A stretch of 64,000 nt of DNA from a virus (IMGVR_UViG_3300025133_000045:1-64000), one strand, 5' to 3'. Counted from the stretch's first letter, positions 8,175 to 15,699 are shown. The notes: generated by a model from the sequence alone, not told the origin. Made by a program: numbers and translations.

Positions 8175-8655
8175 TGAATGTTCCCTCCCTCACTGCTGTG
8201 CAACGAGCCGCTATCTCCATCCGATGTTCTATTTGACCAAAGAGCCGAGATTCAGATAAATTGGCGATCTCATAGTAAATATCGCCATAAAGCACAAAGT
8301 CCCCTTGACGGACAAATAAATCTTGATCTTCTGTTAAACGTCTACGATGGAAGTGAATCGTAATATTTGCATCGAAATCAACGCCAACGTTGTCGGTATA
8401 GATGGTCTCATAGTCCACCATTTCCACAAGAGCCATCACCCTGATAGGGGGGAGAAACGTCTTTACGATGGCCTCACCATAAAGAGGGTGAAAGTTTGTT
8501 CTGCCCACATCGATGGGATAATAAATTATACTTTGCCCTATTACCCTCTCGATTAATTCATCGTTAACCTGCTTAACAAGGTCTCTTTCCTTCTTGCCTG
8601 TAAAGAGGGGAGGAGGAGGCTGCGCTGGTTGTTGCCATTTGTTGTCGGTAGACAT
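8164..8655 (-). CDS. 14: Probable neck protein gp14 (head-to-tail connector)
   Basis: 163 aa, shorter than T4 gp14 (256). The segment GQSIIYYPIDVGRTNFHPLY, followed by GEAIVKTF, matches the gp14-type core in which a tyrosine-rich strand is followed by a conserved LYGEA motif. The N terminus is Pro/Gln-rich (QQPAQPPPPLF). gp14 closes the connector below the portal after DNA packaging. It sits between the gp13-like and gp15-like genes, 6 bases after gp13, in T4 order. No membrane segments or cysteine motifs are seen. Confidence 0.65.
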   Translation of the reverse strand: MSTDNKWQQPAQPPPPLFTGKKERDLVKQVNDELIERVIGQSIIYYPIDVGRTNFHPLYGEAIVKTFLPPIRVMALVEMVDYETIYTDNVGVDFDANITIHFHRRRLTEDQDLFVRQGDFVLYGDIYYEIANLSESRLFGQIEHRMEIAARCTAVREGTFNAR

Positions 8656-8661
8656 TTTTCA

Positions 8662-9939
8662 TTACCCCTGATAAATTAGTAATGGCACAAATTTCTGAGC
8701 CGTGTTGACATTACTCATTACTCCTGCATCCTGTTCTGCCAACTTGGAGTAAGTCAATTCATCAAGCACCGTTTTGAGTTCTTCTCTCAGCTTTTCTTGC
8801 TCATCCTTGGCTTGTGTGATCAGGTCTGCTCCATTTAAGTTTACCGTTTCACCTGGGATGGGGATGCTCCCAAATTTACTGCGTACTTGTCCCAGCGTCT
8901 CCTTGGTCAGGGCCAGTGCAAATCGCCGGATCCACTGCTTGCCTATGGAGTTAATGGAACTATAAGGAATATTTGTAAAAGGCAGTGTATTCATATTATT
9001 GATACCCTTTGAACCGATATCCTTATCACTATATTCTTCCCAATTGTTCAATTCGTTTTCAATCGTGAATGTAACCCAAAGATTTTTCACGATTTGGGCA
9101 TCAGGCTCAGGAAACAACCTGAGTTTGTTGTTGTGGATTTCATAGGAATAGTGTGAGAGCCGCGTATACAAGTGGTCTTCATAAGCCATAGCTTGCATCT
9201 TGTTCTGCCACACCGGAACAATCTCAAAAGTGGAGTCATCAGTATATTGGCCATACCCATAAATGGAACCATTACCAACGACGTTCAGGCCACCGTAATA
9301 TCCAAAGAATCTCCACATTGATTGAGGAGTCTTATAAAAGACCCTGGTGATATTTAATTTTTTATTGCCCACCTCAAGCTGGTAGGAATAGCCGGAATCT
9401 GATATGGCAGAGGAGCCTGAAATAATGCTTTGAAGGTCATAATCCTGAACGCCTGCGGTGAGTGCCACGGAAGCAGAATATTGGTTTTGATTGCCTCCAA
9501 ATCCAGCTTCCAGTGACGCCCCGTCACCAACCCGATGTCCATATCGAAGCTCAAAACGAGGATATTTCAACTCAACCTGGCTACCACTTAAAGTTTCGCC
9601 CCCAGTCATGATGCCGTTATGGTCGAAGCTGGCTGTAGCCTGTCCAAGGACGCTTCCAAGCATGTTTTTGGCCTGGTGTGTGTTTAAAATATATGAGTAT
9701 TCCAGACAAGCCTCTTCATAATTGGCATAAACCGAGCCAGAGGTTACTTCAAGGTCTAAGACATCCCCACCGAATTTCTGATAGGTGTAAGATACTTGAT
9801 CAGAAGCTCCTGACAAAAAGTCATTGGAGCCTGTATAAATACCCAAAGGGCATGCAGAGGGCACATCGAGGGTGGAACCCGTCGATGGCAGAACAATTGC
9901 GCTAGTCTGACTAGCTGGGCTTAACTTTGGAATAGCCAT
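8662..9939 (-). CDS. 13: Probable neck protein gp13 (head completion adaptor)
   Basis: 425 aa. The central region NYEEACLEYSYILNTHQAK and the C-terminal segment WIRRFALALTKETLGQVRSK, followed by FGSIPIPGETVNLNGADL, are typical of phage adaptor proteins of the gp13 type. That domain binds the portal from below and joins it to the next neck ring. The C terminus is helical and charged (KDEQEKLREELKTVLDEL). A Ser/Gly-rich beta section (residues ~130-260) could be an added surface domain, as T4 gp13 is only 309 aa. It comes just before gp14 and gp15 candidates, supporting the neck assignment. Confidence 0.68.
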   Translation of the reverse strand: MAIPKLSPASQTSAIVLPSTGSTLDVPSACPLGIYTGSNDFLSGASDQVSYTYQKFGGDVLDLEVTSGSVYANYEEACLEYSYILNTHQAKNMLGSVLGQATASFDHNGIMTGGETLSGSQVELKYPRFELRYGHRVGDGASLEAGFGGNQNQYSASVALTAGVQDYDLQSIISGSSAISDSGYSYQLEVGNKKLNITRVFYKTPQSMWRFFGYYGGLNVVGNGSIYGYGQYTDDSTFEIVPVWQNKMQAMAYEDHLYTRLSHYSYEIHNNKLRLFPEPDAQIVKNLWVTFTIENELNNWEEYSDKDIGSKGINNMNTLPFTNIPYSSINSIGKQWIRRFALALTKETLGQVRSKFGSIPIPGETVNLNGADLITQAKDEQEKLREELKTVLDELTYSKLAEQDAGVMSNVNTAQKFVPLLIYQG

Positions 9940-9958
9940 ACATGGGATCTCCTATCAA

Positions 9959-9968
9959 TGTAATTAGT
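9959..9968 (-). promoter_or_regulatory. Intergenic ACTAATTACA element before gp13
   Basis: The coding strand reads ACTAATTACA, 19 bases before the gp13 ATG and just upstream of its AGGAG site. An identical ten-mer occurs at 31421-31430, in an unrelated gap. Exact recurrence of the ten bases ahead of two gene groups supports a shared signal. Confidence 0.4.
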
Positions 9969-9989
9969 CTCCCATGAGACAAAAGTGCT

Positions 9990-10262
9990 TCACTTCTTAG
10001 AAGTTGTCTTTCGTGGCTTCGATACCTTTTTGGCTGGTGCCTTTTTGGCTGTAGCCTTTTTGGCTGTAGCCTTTTTCTTTGCGGCTTTGGGCTTCTCAAT
10101 AGCCTCCTCGGCCAACTTTAAGACAGGTGTTTCAACAACTGGATCGACCTTTGGTTGTACAGCAGGCGTCTCTTCCTCAGAGGCACCACTCAGTGCCGGA
10201 TGCTTGGCATATTTTGCCCCATACTTTTGGGGACGTGCTATCATTCTTCGCTTCTTTCCCAT
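9990..10262 (-). CDS. Small basic protein with histone-H1-like Lys/Ala tail, 90 aa
   Basis: The N terminus MGKKRRMIARPQKYGAKYAK is basic and I recall similar starts in small proteins near gp23 of marine T4-like phages. A Pro/Glu/Val-rich linker follows (residues ~30-57). The C-terminal third is low-complexity Lys/Ala repeats, KKATAKKATAKKA and similar, like the tail of histone H1 or bacterial H1-like proteins. It lies between the major capsid terminator and the neck genes and has its own ribosome site (AAAGGAG). It may bind packaged or replicating DNA or be a minor virion protein; neither is proven by the sequence. Confidence 0.8.
   Translation of the reverse strand: MGKKRRMIARPQKYGAKYAKHPALSGASEEETPAVQPKVDPVVETPVLKLAEEAIEKPKAAKKKATAKKATAKKAPAKKVSKPRKTTSKK
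10026..10076 (-). repeat. 15-base tandem repeat encoding KKATA units
   Basis: About three imperfect copies of a 15-base unit (ctttttggctgtagc on the plus strand) in the basic protein gene. It encodes the Lys-Lys-Ala-Thr-Ala repeats, so the repeat is within coding sequence and could vary in copy number by replication slippage. Confidence 0.8.
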
Positions 10263-10278
10263 TTAGAAACTCCTTTAC

Positions 10279-10288
10279 AGTAAATAGT
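10279..10288 (-). promoter_or_regulatory. Intergenic ACTATTTACT element after the gp23 terminator
   Basis: The coding strand reads ACTATTTACT, directly after the gp23 terminator and 16 bases before the ATG at 10262. The same ten-mer is found at 27989-27998 ahead of the HNH gene. Its position after a strong terminator argues that it restarts transcription. Confidence 0.42.
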
Positions 10289-10299
10289 TCTCTTAAAGC

Positions 10300-10329
10300 A
10301 AAAAGCCCCGCCTTCTGAAGAAGGCGGGG
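10300..10329 (-). terminator. Intrinsic terminator after the major capsid gene
   Basis: A ten-base-pair GC-rich stem (CCCCGCCTTC with GAAGGCGGGG, arms 10320-10329 and 10306-10315) with a TTCA loop, followed on the minus strand by C then TTTTT. It starts 36 bases after the gp23 stop. It would end the capsid transcript, as in T4, where gp23 is followed by a strong terminator. Confidence 0.93.
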
Positions 10330-10364
10330 GCGTATTTGTCATTGCTTAAGAATGAATGCTATTA

Positions 10365-12179
10365 TCAGCCTCCAGACTCACCCAACAGACCGCGAACGAC
10401 AACCAGTCCATACATATCAGGACGGACCATCTTCTTGGCATATCGAGTCATGACTCCCTTCCGGGGCACGAAGTCTTCGACGCCAAAGATGGTCGGCGTG
10501 ACCTGTAGCGGGACGTAAGGAGCATAAACGTATCCGCTCTCAAGGAAGCTAGAACCCTTACGACCGATGAGAATAAGATTCCGCATGAAGTAAGGATCGA
10601 CGAATACGTCGAACTTCTTGGAGAGAGAACCAACGTTCACAGCCCCGATGGTACCCTTGTCTTGATCGCCCGTAACGCTTGCACGGAATCCAGCGGTAAA
10701 CTCAAGGATGTTTGCAACTTCGGGTCCGCAGACGACGAAGTTGGCCCCACCACGCAGAGTCTTGCGATGAATCTGAGCGCTTACGTCGTTGATGGTCTCA
10801 ATAAGAGTCTCATACCATTCGCTGACCGTACCGGTGAAGTCGGGGGCAGATGCCGAAGCACCAATTTCCGAACCAGTAGTACGATTTACGAACAGACCAG
10901 GGGAGCGTGACCAGTATTGCGTACCAGCCGTTGCACCCTTGACAAGATCCTCAAGAATCTCACGATCAATTTCGAGAGCGATCTGCTCACTCAAGATACT
11001 CGTAAGCTCAACTTCAGCATCCAAGTTGTGATAGGCATTCAAATCCTGTCCCAACTCAGGCGTCCACTTAGCCTTAAGCTTCTTGGTGATAGCGGTCACG
11101 CTAACGGAGTCAACCTTGATGTCGATCTCTGGGATCGCGGCGGTATCCTCAAGGCCCCAGTTCGTGGTTGCACGAACGGCACCAATAGCTTCACCGGAAC
11201 CAGCAGATGGGGTACCACCGAAGTTGTCGGAGATAGCGAATCCAATTCCATAATCCGAGCCCGTAACAAGGCTCAAAAGGCCAACGCCGCCTACTGCGCC
11301 ACCGTCGTCCAAAACCTGCGAACCAGTAGTTTCGAATACCATGGTAATCTTATAGCTGGCATTGCTTGGATCCGCACCAACAGAACCAGAAGAGATCTTG
11401 GTGAGATGACGAGTAAGACGACCAACCTTGGTTGCCGAGGGTGCTGTCAGCGACATAGCAACAAAATCACGAGTATTAAGTTGCGCAAGGCCCGAACTAC
11501 CAGTGTATTCAGCCACAACAACAGTCGATCCCGAAAGATCAGGGTCATAATTAATAAGCTTATTGAGTGCATCTCCAGCCGCTACCGTAATAGGCCAATC
11601 TGTTATGGTGGAGGAGCCTTGACGGCTCAAGCCAATAGTACCAGAGGCAACGACAACTGGGCCGCCAGCCGCTCCACCAACGGTTACAGAACCGGTTGGG
11701 GATGCAAACCCGTTATTCAAGTTATACGGACCCTTGTCGATGCTATCACCAACAAGAGAGACGCCACCGGTCAATTCCTGACCCACAACGCCTCCACCAT
11801 ACAACGATTCCCCGATATCGGCACCAAGCTTGGTATCACCAAACGTGAAATCGAGGAAAAAGATAAGACCAGATGGCAAGCTCATAGGCTGCACACTGAC
11901 CAAATCATTAGCAATTAGGCCACCAAAGACCCGGCGAACGATTGGGAACGCCACGGCAGCGAAACCCTCAACGTCGCCCTGGGCCATTGAAGACCCCGCA
12001 GCTTCGCGAAGAAGTTCCCTTGCCTGGTTTTCCAGCAAGCGCGCCATCGTTTCTTTTTTTCGGTCATTGCGGAGACCTTCCAGAAGTCCTGTTCTTTCCC
12101 ACTTGGAGAGAAGAGCAGCACCTTCTTTACGGAGATCTCGATTAACAATACCTTCTGTTAATTTTTCTAAAATAGACAT
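10365..12179 (-). CDS. 23: Major capsid protein gp23
   Basis: 604 aa from ATG at 12179, which has the strongest ribosome site in the region (AAAGGAGG, nine bases away). The T4-type shell protein is recognised from FPIVRRVFGGLIANDLVSVQ, followed by PMSLPSGLIF, and from EIDIKVDSVSVTAITKKLKA, KWTPELGQDL and the C-terminal YAKKMVRPDMYGLVVVRGL. The N-terminal ~59 residues form a Lys/Glu-rich helix, expected to be cut off during maturation; LLRE-AAG at residue 56-62 matches the gp21-type cut after Glu. It is longer than T4 gp23 (521). Ser/Gly/Val-rich insertions around residues 130-260 may be the outward insertion domain. It follows gp22 with one base between. Confidence 0.97.
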   Translation of the reverse strand: MSILEKLTEGIVNRDLRKEGAALLSKWERTGLLEGLRNDRKKETMARLLENQARELLREAAGSSMAQGDVEGFAAVAFPIVRRVFGGLIANDLVSVQPMSLPSGLIFFLDFTFGDTKLGADIGESLYGGGVVGQELTGGVSLVGDSIDKGPYNLNNGFASPTGSVTVGGAAGGPVVVASGTIGLSRQGSSTITDWPITVAAGDALNKLINYDPDLSGSTVVVAEYTGSSGLAQLNTRDFVAMSLTAPSATKVGRLTRHLTKISSGSVGADPSNASYKITMVFETTGSQVLDDGGAVGGVGLLSLVTGSDYGIGFAISDNFGGTPSAGSGEAIGAVRATTNWGLEDTAAIPEIDIKVDSVSVTAITKKLKAKWTPELGQDLNAYHNLDAEVELTSILSEQIALEIDREILEDLVKGATAGTQYWSRSPGLFVNRTTGSEIGASASAPDFTGTVSEWYETLIETINDVSAQIHRKTLRGGANFVVCGPEVANILEFTAGFRASVTGDQDKGTIGAVNVGSLSKKFDVFVDPYFMRNLILIGRKGSSFLESGYVYAPYVPLQVTPTIFGVEDFVPRKGVMTRYAKKMVRPDMYGLVVVRGLLGESGG

Positions 12180-12180
12180 T

Positions 12181-13356
12181 TTAATAGTCCTCCTTTGTGT
12201 GTTTATTAGAAATGCCTGCAAGTCTTTGCATACGCTTGACCGCAGACGTATCAGCACTGCTTGACGACTCTCTGCGAGCCATCATGGGCGAGGTTCGATT
12301 TACGGCTTCACTCAGTGATTTTGGCCCACTCTTGCGAGAAGAGCCCACTGCGTTTTGAAGTGTCTCATAAATGACCTTCGCCTCATTTACAGAACGAGAA
12401 TCCGAAATAGCTTCAGCAATTTTTGACTTCTGCCGCTCATTCAGGGAGCTACTATTCAGTACACGGTTCGTGTAAAATAATCTAGCATTGGAAAGGTTTA
12501 CTTCTTCAAGTTTGCTTTTCATGCTAGAAAGTGTTGCAACAAGCTTCTTGTTCTTGGATTTTGCTGCTTTGAGATTCTCACTCATCTGAGCATAGTCCTT
12601 CTTGATATTGCCAAGAGCTTGTTTCATAATTTTAATTTCTTCCTGAGCCTCAGTTGACGCCATCTGCGCCAGCTTTAACTCAGTATAGTGATTCGAGATG
12701 GTCTCGGGCGTTCCAGCCCAGCCACTCTTTTGAGGGCGAATATCCACAATCAACTCTTCAAGGATTGCATCGAGACTCTCTTCCGTTAACTCGATTTGTT
12801 CGCCAGCCGACATCCCCTCGTCGTCATCTTCTTCAAAAGCATTTTCAAGTCGTTTTCCGCTCGGCTCCTTAACTCGTGCCTTTCCGGGGGCGCGGTCCAC
12901 TGCTGGGCGAGATACAGATTCCAATTCAATTTCTTCATCGGACTCAAGGGCTTCCAAAATAGCTTGGGTAATATTGAAGTCCTCTTGGAGTGCAAATATA
13001 TCCTCTTCCTCTTCTTCGCCCTCGGCACCAAATTCAGCAGCCAGCATCTCATCCGATTCTGGCTCGCCCTCAGTCAATTCGTCGGCCATTTTTTGAAGCT
13101 GGTCGAAGTCTATCTCGATCTCCTCACCCTCTTCTGGGCACGGACACAACGGAGCCTCTTCAGCCGCTGCCAATGAAATATTATTTACTATAGCTGGCCC
13201 GTCCCCCAAGAATCCTTCATCCTGCTCAAGCAACGAAGCTACTGCCTCCTTGATCTCCGGGGCGTACTTATCGAGTATGGCGCTTTCTGCATTCTTAAGA
13301 GCCGCTTCTTTAAGTGCGGAGGCATCTACAATAGCCTGTTCTAACAAAGCTGACAT
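12181..13356 (-). CDS. 22: Prohead core scaffold protein gp22
   Basis: 391 aa, highly acidic in its first half (runs such as GEEEEEDIF and EEDDDEG) and helical coiled coil in its second half (EEIKIMKQALGNIKKDYAQ, then MSENLKAAKSKNKKL). This fits the internal scaffold on which gp23 assembles and which gp21 later degrades to peptides. Several Leu/Ile-x-Glu sites are present for gp21 cutting. T4 gp22 is 269 aa, so this is longer. Its stop is one base from the gp23 ATG and its 3' end carries the gp23 ribosome site, so translation of the two is linked. The N terminus MSALLEQAIVDASALKEAAL is typical of marine gp22. Confidence 0.88.
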   Translation of the reverse strand: MSALLEQAIVDASALKEAALKNAESAILDKYAPEIKEAVASLLEQDEGFLGDGPAIVNNISLAAAEEAPLCPCPEEGEEIEIDFDQLQKMADELTEGEPESDEMLAAEFGAEGEEEEEDIFALQEDFNITQAILEALESDEEIELESVSRPAVDRAPGKARVKEPSGKRLENAFEEDDDEGMSAGEQIELTEESLDAILEELIVDIRPQKSGWAGTPETISNHYTELKLAQMASTEAQEEIKIMKQALGNIKKDYAQMSENLKAAKSKNKKLVATLSSMKSKLEEVNLSNARLFYTNRVLNSSSLNERQKSKIAEAISDSRSVNEAKVIYETLQNAVGSSRKSGPKSLSEAVNRTSPMMARRESSSSADTSAVKRMQRLAGISNKHTKEDY

Positions 13357-13388
13357 TCTAATGGTTCTCCAATTGAAGATTTTTCACA

Positions 13389-13398
13389 AATAAGTAGT
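13389..13398 (-). promoter_or_regulatory. Intergenic ACTACTTATT element before gp22
   Basis: The coding strand reads ACTACTTATT, 32 bases before the gp22 ATG, within the 93-base gap after bS21. A late promoter here would drive gp22 and gp23. The rest of the gap holds a perfect T/A palindrome at 13433-13445 of unknown role. Confidence 0.38.
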
Positions 13399-13449
13399 AT
13401 GTAAAAATCATAAATTACCCTATTAAGATGCCGTTTTTGAAAAACACCG

Positions 13450-13680
13450 TCACTTATTCTCATTTTGCTCTAACTTCTTCAAAGTTCTTTCTCTTTTCAG
13501 TCGTTTTTTGCGTCTTTTTACGGAAGGTTTTTCAAAAAACCTCCCTTCTCGGGCCTGTTCGACGATCCGCTGTTTCTTAACTTTCCGAAGAAACCTTCTT
13601 ATTAGTCGGTCTGGAGACTCGTTTTTTCGTGTAACGACCGAAACACGAGCGGGTCGCTTGCCCGTAGCTCTTCTAAACAT
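13450..13680 (-). CDS. rpsU: Phage-encoded ribosomal protein bS21
   Basis: 76 aa. The core NESPDRLIRRFLRKVKKQRI and the following RRGRFF-like motif (EGRFFEKPSVKRRKK) align with bacterial bS21: N-E-P-F-D..LRRFKR, then EFYEKPT..RKR. bS21 sits on the 30S subunit near the anti-Shine-Dalgarno end of 16S rRNA and takes part in initiation. The ATG at 13680 is preceded by AAGAGG with 5 bases between. The C-terminal tail is Lys/Arg-rich, as in cellular forms, with a longer N-terminal basic lead (MFRRATGKRPARVS). It lies between scaffold gp22 and a structural candidate. Viral bS21 is known from other phages, so the call is firm, while its effect on host ribosomes is inferred. Confidence 0.93.
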   Translation of the reverse strand: MFRRATGKRPARVSVVTRKNESPDRLIRRFLRKVKKQRIVEQAREGRFFEKPSVKRRKKRLKRERTLKKLEQNENK

Positions 13681-13714
13681 TAGCACCTCTTGTTAAACAA
13701 AGACAGCTTATACA

Positions 13715-14161
13715 TTAATCCACCGGACCAACACCAGCGGTATGTTCCCAACTGTTGACAAAAAGGCTGGCTGTGATGTTCGTGAGGCCAGCAATTACAG
13801 TAGCTTTACCAATTCGACCCGGATAAGCTGTCGTATCATTATCACCCATCAAATATAGTCTTGTAACTCGGAAGTCAGCAGAAAAAGAACTTGACGCTGG
13901 GAGCACAACATAATTATATGTTTCACCAAGTCCACCGGATGCAAAAGCAAAGCGCATAGCACACGGCTCTGCAACAGCGGGATTCCCATCGTTCTTAATC
14001 ACGACAAACTTTGTAACTTGTGGAAACTTAACCTCGAAAGCCAGAGCCATATTGGTGCCAGATGCAGGATAATCGCACCCACCCGTAAGAAAGGGTCTAG
14101 CGCTCGCCTGATAGGAGCCAACATTGTTAAAGCCAACCGAATAACGTTCAAATACTGCCAT
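13715..14161 (-). CDS. Probable capsid or minor virion protein, 148 aa
   Basis: A small beta-rich protein starting MAVFERYSVGFNNVGSYQAS, then ARPFLTGG. It has many Val/Thr/Ser/Phe strands, one Cys pair far apart, and no membrane segment. I recall proteins with this start in structural regions of other phages. Its place between gp21 and gp22, in the head operon, suggests a capsid decoration or minor head protein, but no known Hoc- or Soc-like motif is seen. It is preceded by an ACTATTTAAT element and a Gly/Glu-rich ribosome site, AGGAG. Confidence 0.75.
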   Translation of the reverse strand: MAVFERYSVGFNNVGSYQASARPFLTGGCDYPASGTNMALAFEVKFPQVTKFVVIKNDGNPAVAEPCAMRFAFASGGLGETYNYVVLPASSSFSADFRVTRLYLMGDNDTTAYPGRIGKATVIAGLTNITASLFVNSWEHTAGVGPVD

Positions 14162-14178
14162 TTTCTTCCTCTTCTCCT

Positions 14179-14188
14179 ATTAAATAGT
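14179..14188 (-). promoter_or_regulatory. Intergenic ACTATTTAAT element
   Basis: The coding strand reads ACTATTTAAT, immediately after the stop codon of the gene ending at 14191 and 18 bases before the next ATG (14161). It is directly followed by AGGAG. It belongs to the recurrent ACTA-TTA family of elements. Confidence 0.37.
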
Positions 14189-14190
14189 CT

Positions 14191-14619
14191 CTAACTTAGT
14201 AAAGCTTTCCATTTATTTCCCCCAAGAGCCATGATACCTGAAATATCTACACCAGCATCACCGGGATCCATATCCCCAAGGGGACTGGAAGCGGCTGCCT
14301 CTGGCGACCTCTGCGGAGATGTTGGCTTGATGCCTTCAAAAACATTAACTCCACCATATGAGTCCTTTCCGATGGCACTCATCAACTTTTTTCTTTGCTC
14401 TTTGAGAATTTCCCTGTTGTTGCGAACAGGATCTGTTAAAATAGATGATTGAACTGGTTTAGGCTTAGGCGGCTTTACGTTTTCATGAATTACGTTGCCG
14501 TTTAAGCCCTTCACCACTTCCGAAACAACACCAGATAGCAAGCCTTCTTCATAAAGGCATTCTTTGATGCATTCCTTAACCATTGGCTTCAAAAGCCTTT
14601 TTAAATCTGACTTTTTCAT
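14191..14619 (-). CDS. Conserved head-region protein of unknown function, 142 aa
   Basis: Starts MKKSDLKRLLKPMVKECIKE, an amphipathic helix, continues with a Pro/Lys linker, a basic helix (NNREILKEQRKKLMSAIGK), and ends GVDISGIMALGGNKWKALLS. I recall similar proteins beside gp21 in marine T4-like phages. In T4 the matching position holds gp67 and gp68, small prohead core proteins, so a core role is possible, but I see no residue-level match. The middle is Pro/Ser/Ala-rich and likely disordered. Confidence 0.78.
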   Translation of the reverse strand: MKKSDLKRLLKPMVKECIKECLYEEGLLSGVVSEVVKGLNGNVIHENVKPPKPKPVQSSILTDPVRNNREILKEQRKKLMSAIGKDSYGGVNVFEGIKPTSPQRSPEAAASSPLGDMDPGDAGVDISGIMALGGNKWKALLS

Positions 14620-14666
14620 TTCAGCCCCTTTCTTTTAGCTTCTTCAATGATCTCGGCCCCGATTCA

Positions 14667-15275
14667 TTATTCGAAGTCTCCGACAATGCTATTCAAAATT
14701 CTATTGATCTTGTCGGCCTTTGTGAAAATATTGGGCTCTCTCTTTGATTCTTGCAAAGCCATAAAAGCCCCATTTGTAGAGGGCTCTGAAACGAAATCAA
14801 AACAGATCAATTGAAAATCGTCCTCGACAATTGTCCGTCCCTTTGACTCAGCTACAGACCCAAGACCACGAGAAGAAATGCCCAACTTAACGCCACCATT
14901 GACAAGTTCTTGAAGAATTTTGCCAGACGGAGTGTTTAAGACTTTAACCTTACCCATGACTGACGGGCCGTCCCACCACACCTTTGTCATCTTATGGCAA
15001 GCGTTAGCAAGATTTACCACTTCGCCATCTGGATGGTCTAGTTCGCCGATGGCGCGGCCCTCTTGTACAAGTTTCTGATAGTTTTTAATTTCCCTCTCAA
15101 GAATAGCTTGTGGATATACTCGACCATTACCATTTTTAGCATCGCACTCTTGCAGTTTGCCAGACAAGATCATGCCGCCATTTGCAACATACTTCTTCTC
15201 GTCTTCAGTGAGAAGGTCTTGGCAAACGCCGCCCTCACACAAAGCATAATATTCTCTCAACAATACTTTAGACAT
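14667..15275 (-). CDS. 21: Prohead maturation protease gp21
   Basis: 202 aa from ATG at 15275, chosen because AAGGAAGG lies six bases upstream; the ATG two codons earlier overlaps it. The T4-type prohead protease is a serine protease with a herpesvirus-assemblin-like fold. The conserved motifs are NGNGRVYP near the N terminus, IGELDHPDGEVV with the catalytic His, and KLGISSRGLGSV with the catalytic Ser, then DFQLICFDFVSEPSTNGAFM near the C terminus. It cuts gp22, gp23 and itself after Glu. Length matches T4 gp21 (212). It precedes gp22 and gp23 by three small genes, whereas in T4 they are adjacent. Confidence 0.95.
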   Translation of the reverse strand: MSKVLLREYYALCEGGVCQDLLTEDEKKYVANGGMILSGKLQECDAKNGNGRVYPQAILEREIKNYQKLVQEGRAIGELDHPDGEVVNLANACHKMTKVWWDGPSVMGKVKVLNTPSGKILQELVNGGVKLGISSRGLGSVAESKGRTIVEDDFQLICFDFVSEPSTNGAFMALQESKREPNIFTKADKINRILNSIVGDFE

Positions 15276-15277
15276 TT

Positions 15278-15385
15278 TCATCCTTCCTTAAGAGCGGGCG
15301 CAACCCGCCCGAATCTTGCTCCCTTGCAACAACGAGCAACCGGACGAAGATACCAACTCTTTGCAGCAATTCTAGTGTGTGTCAT
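15278..15385 (-). CDS. Possible 35-residue Arg-rich protein between DUF1360 gene and gp21
   Basis: A short frame starting MTHTRIAAKSWYLRPVARCC and ending APALKEG. Its ATG overlaps the stop of the membrane protein gene (ATGA) and its stop overlaps the first ATG upstream of gp21 (ATGA), with GGAG eight bases before its start. It thus fills the gap exactly, as a coupled gene would. It has a CC pair and seven Arg or Lys-rich positions. The gap also holds a GC-rich hairpin (GCGGG/CCCGC, about 15297-15311). I know no homologue; it could be a leader peptide or chance. Confidence 0.45.
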   Translation of the reverse strand: MTHTRIAAKSWYLRPVARCCKGARFGRVAPALKEG

Positions 15386-15699
15386 TTTTCCATCTCCAGT
15401 TTTTGAATTTTAATCCCACAGTCACCAACAATCACGCTTAACACGTATGAGGTGCCCGAACTTAAGCATCCCAAAATAAAATAATTTACAGCAGTATGCT
15501 CAAAAGTAAATAGTTCTGTGAAACCGTTTATCCCGCATAAAAAGACACCAACCCAAAACCCCATACACATGGGACAATGAAATAAATCACCAAATCCTCT
15601 CAACCACTCTTTGGATGGCCGGATCTTGTTGAAAATCGATGCATACACCAGAAGCTGTGTCATTCCGAATGCCACCAATATGAAATAAAGCAGTTCCAT
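15382..15699 (-). CDS. Small membrane protein, DUF1360-like
   Basis: 105 aa from ATG at 15699, which overlaps the previous stop (TGATG). It has three likely membrane segments: LLYFILVAFGMTQLLVY near the start, the segment around CPMCMGFWVGVFLCG, and VNYFILGCLSSGTSYVLSVI near the end. The FHCPMCMGFWVG motif is the hallmark of DUF1360 proteins, found in bacilli and in many T4-like phages. The function is unknown. Its place in the head operon, just before gp21, suggests a link between prohead assembly and the membrane, since T4 proheads assemble on the inner membrane, but this is an inference. Confidence 0.82.
   Translation of the reverse strand: MELLYFILVAFGMTQLLVYASIFNKIRPSKEWLRGFGDLFHCPMCMGFWVGVFLCGINGFTELFTFEHTAVNYFILGCLSSGTSYVLSVIVGDCGIKIQKLEMEK

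Noticed and set aside
10917-11918. 333-codon plus-strand open frame
   Set aside because: Lies fully opposite the major capsid gene and has no protein-like pattern or ribosome site; a consequence of codon bias.
13433-13445. Perfect inverted repeat gtttttgaaaaac after bS21
   Set aside because: Has no loop of usable size and no GC stem, so it is not a terminator; no operator family recognised.
15296-15312. GC-rich hairpin before gp21 as an intrinsic terminator
   Set aside because: No T tract follows on the minus strand and it lies inside a coupled gene overlap; at most a translational regulator.
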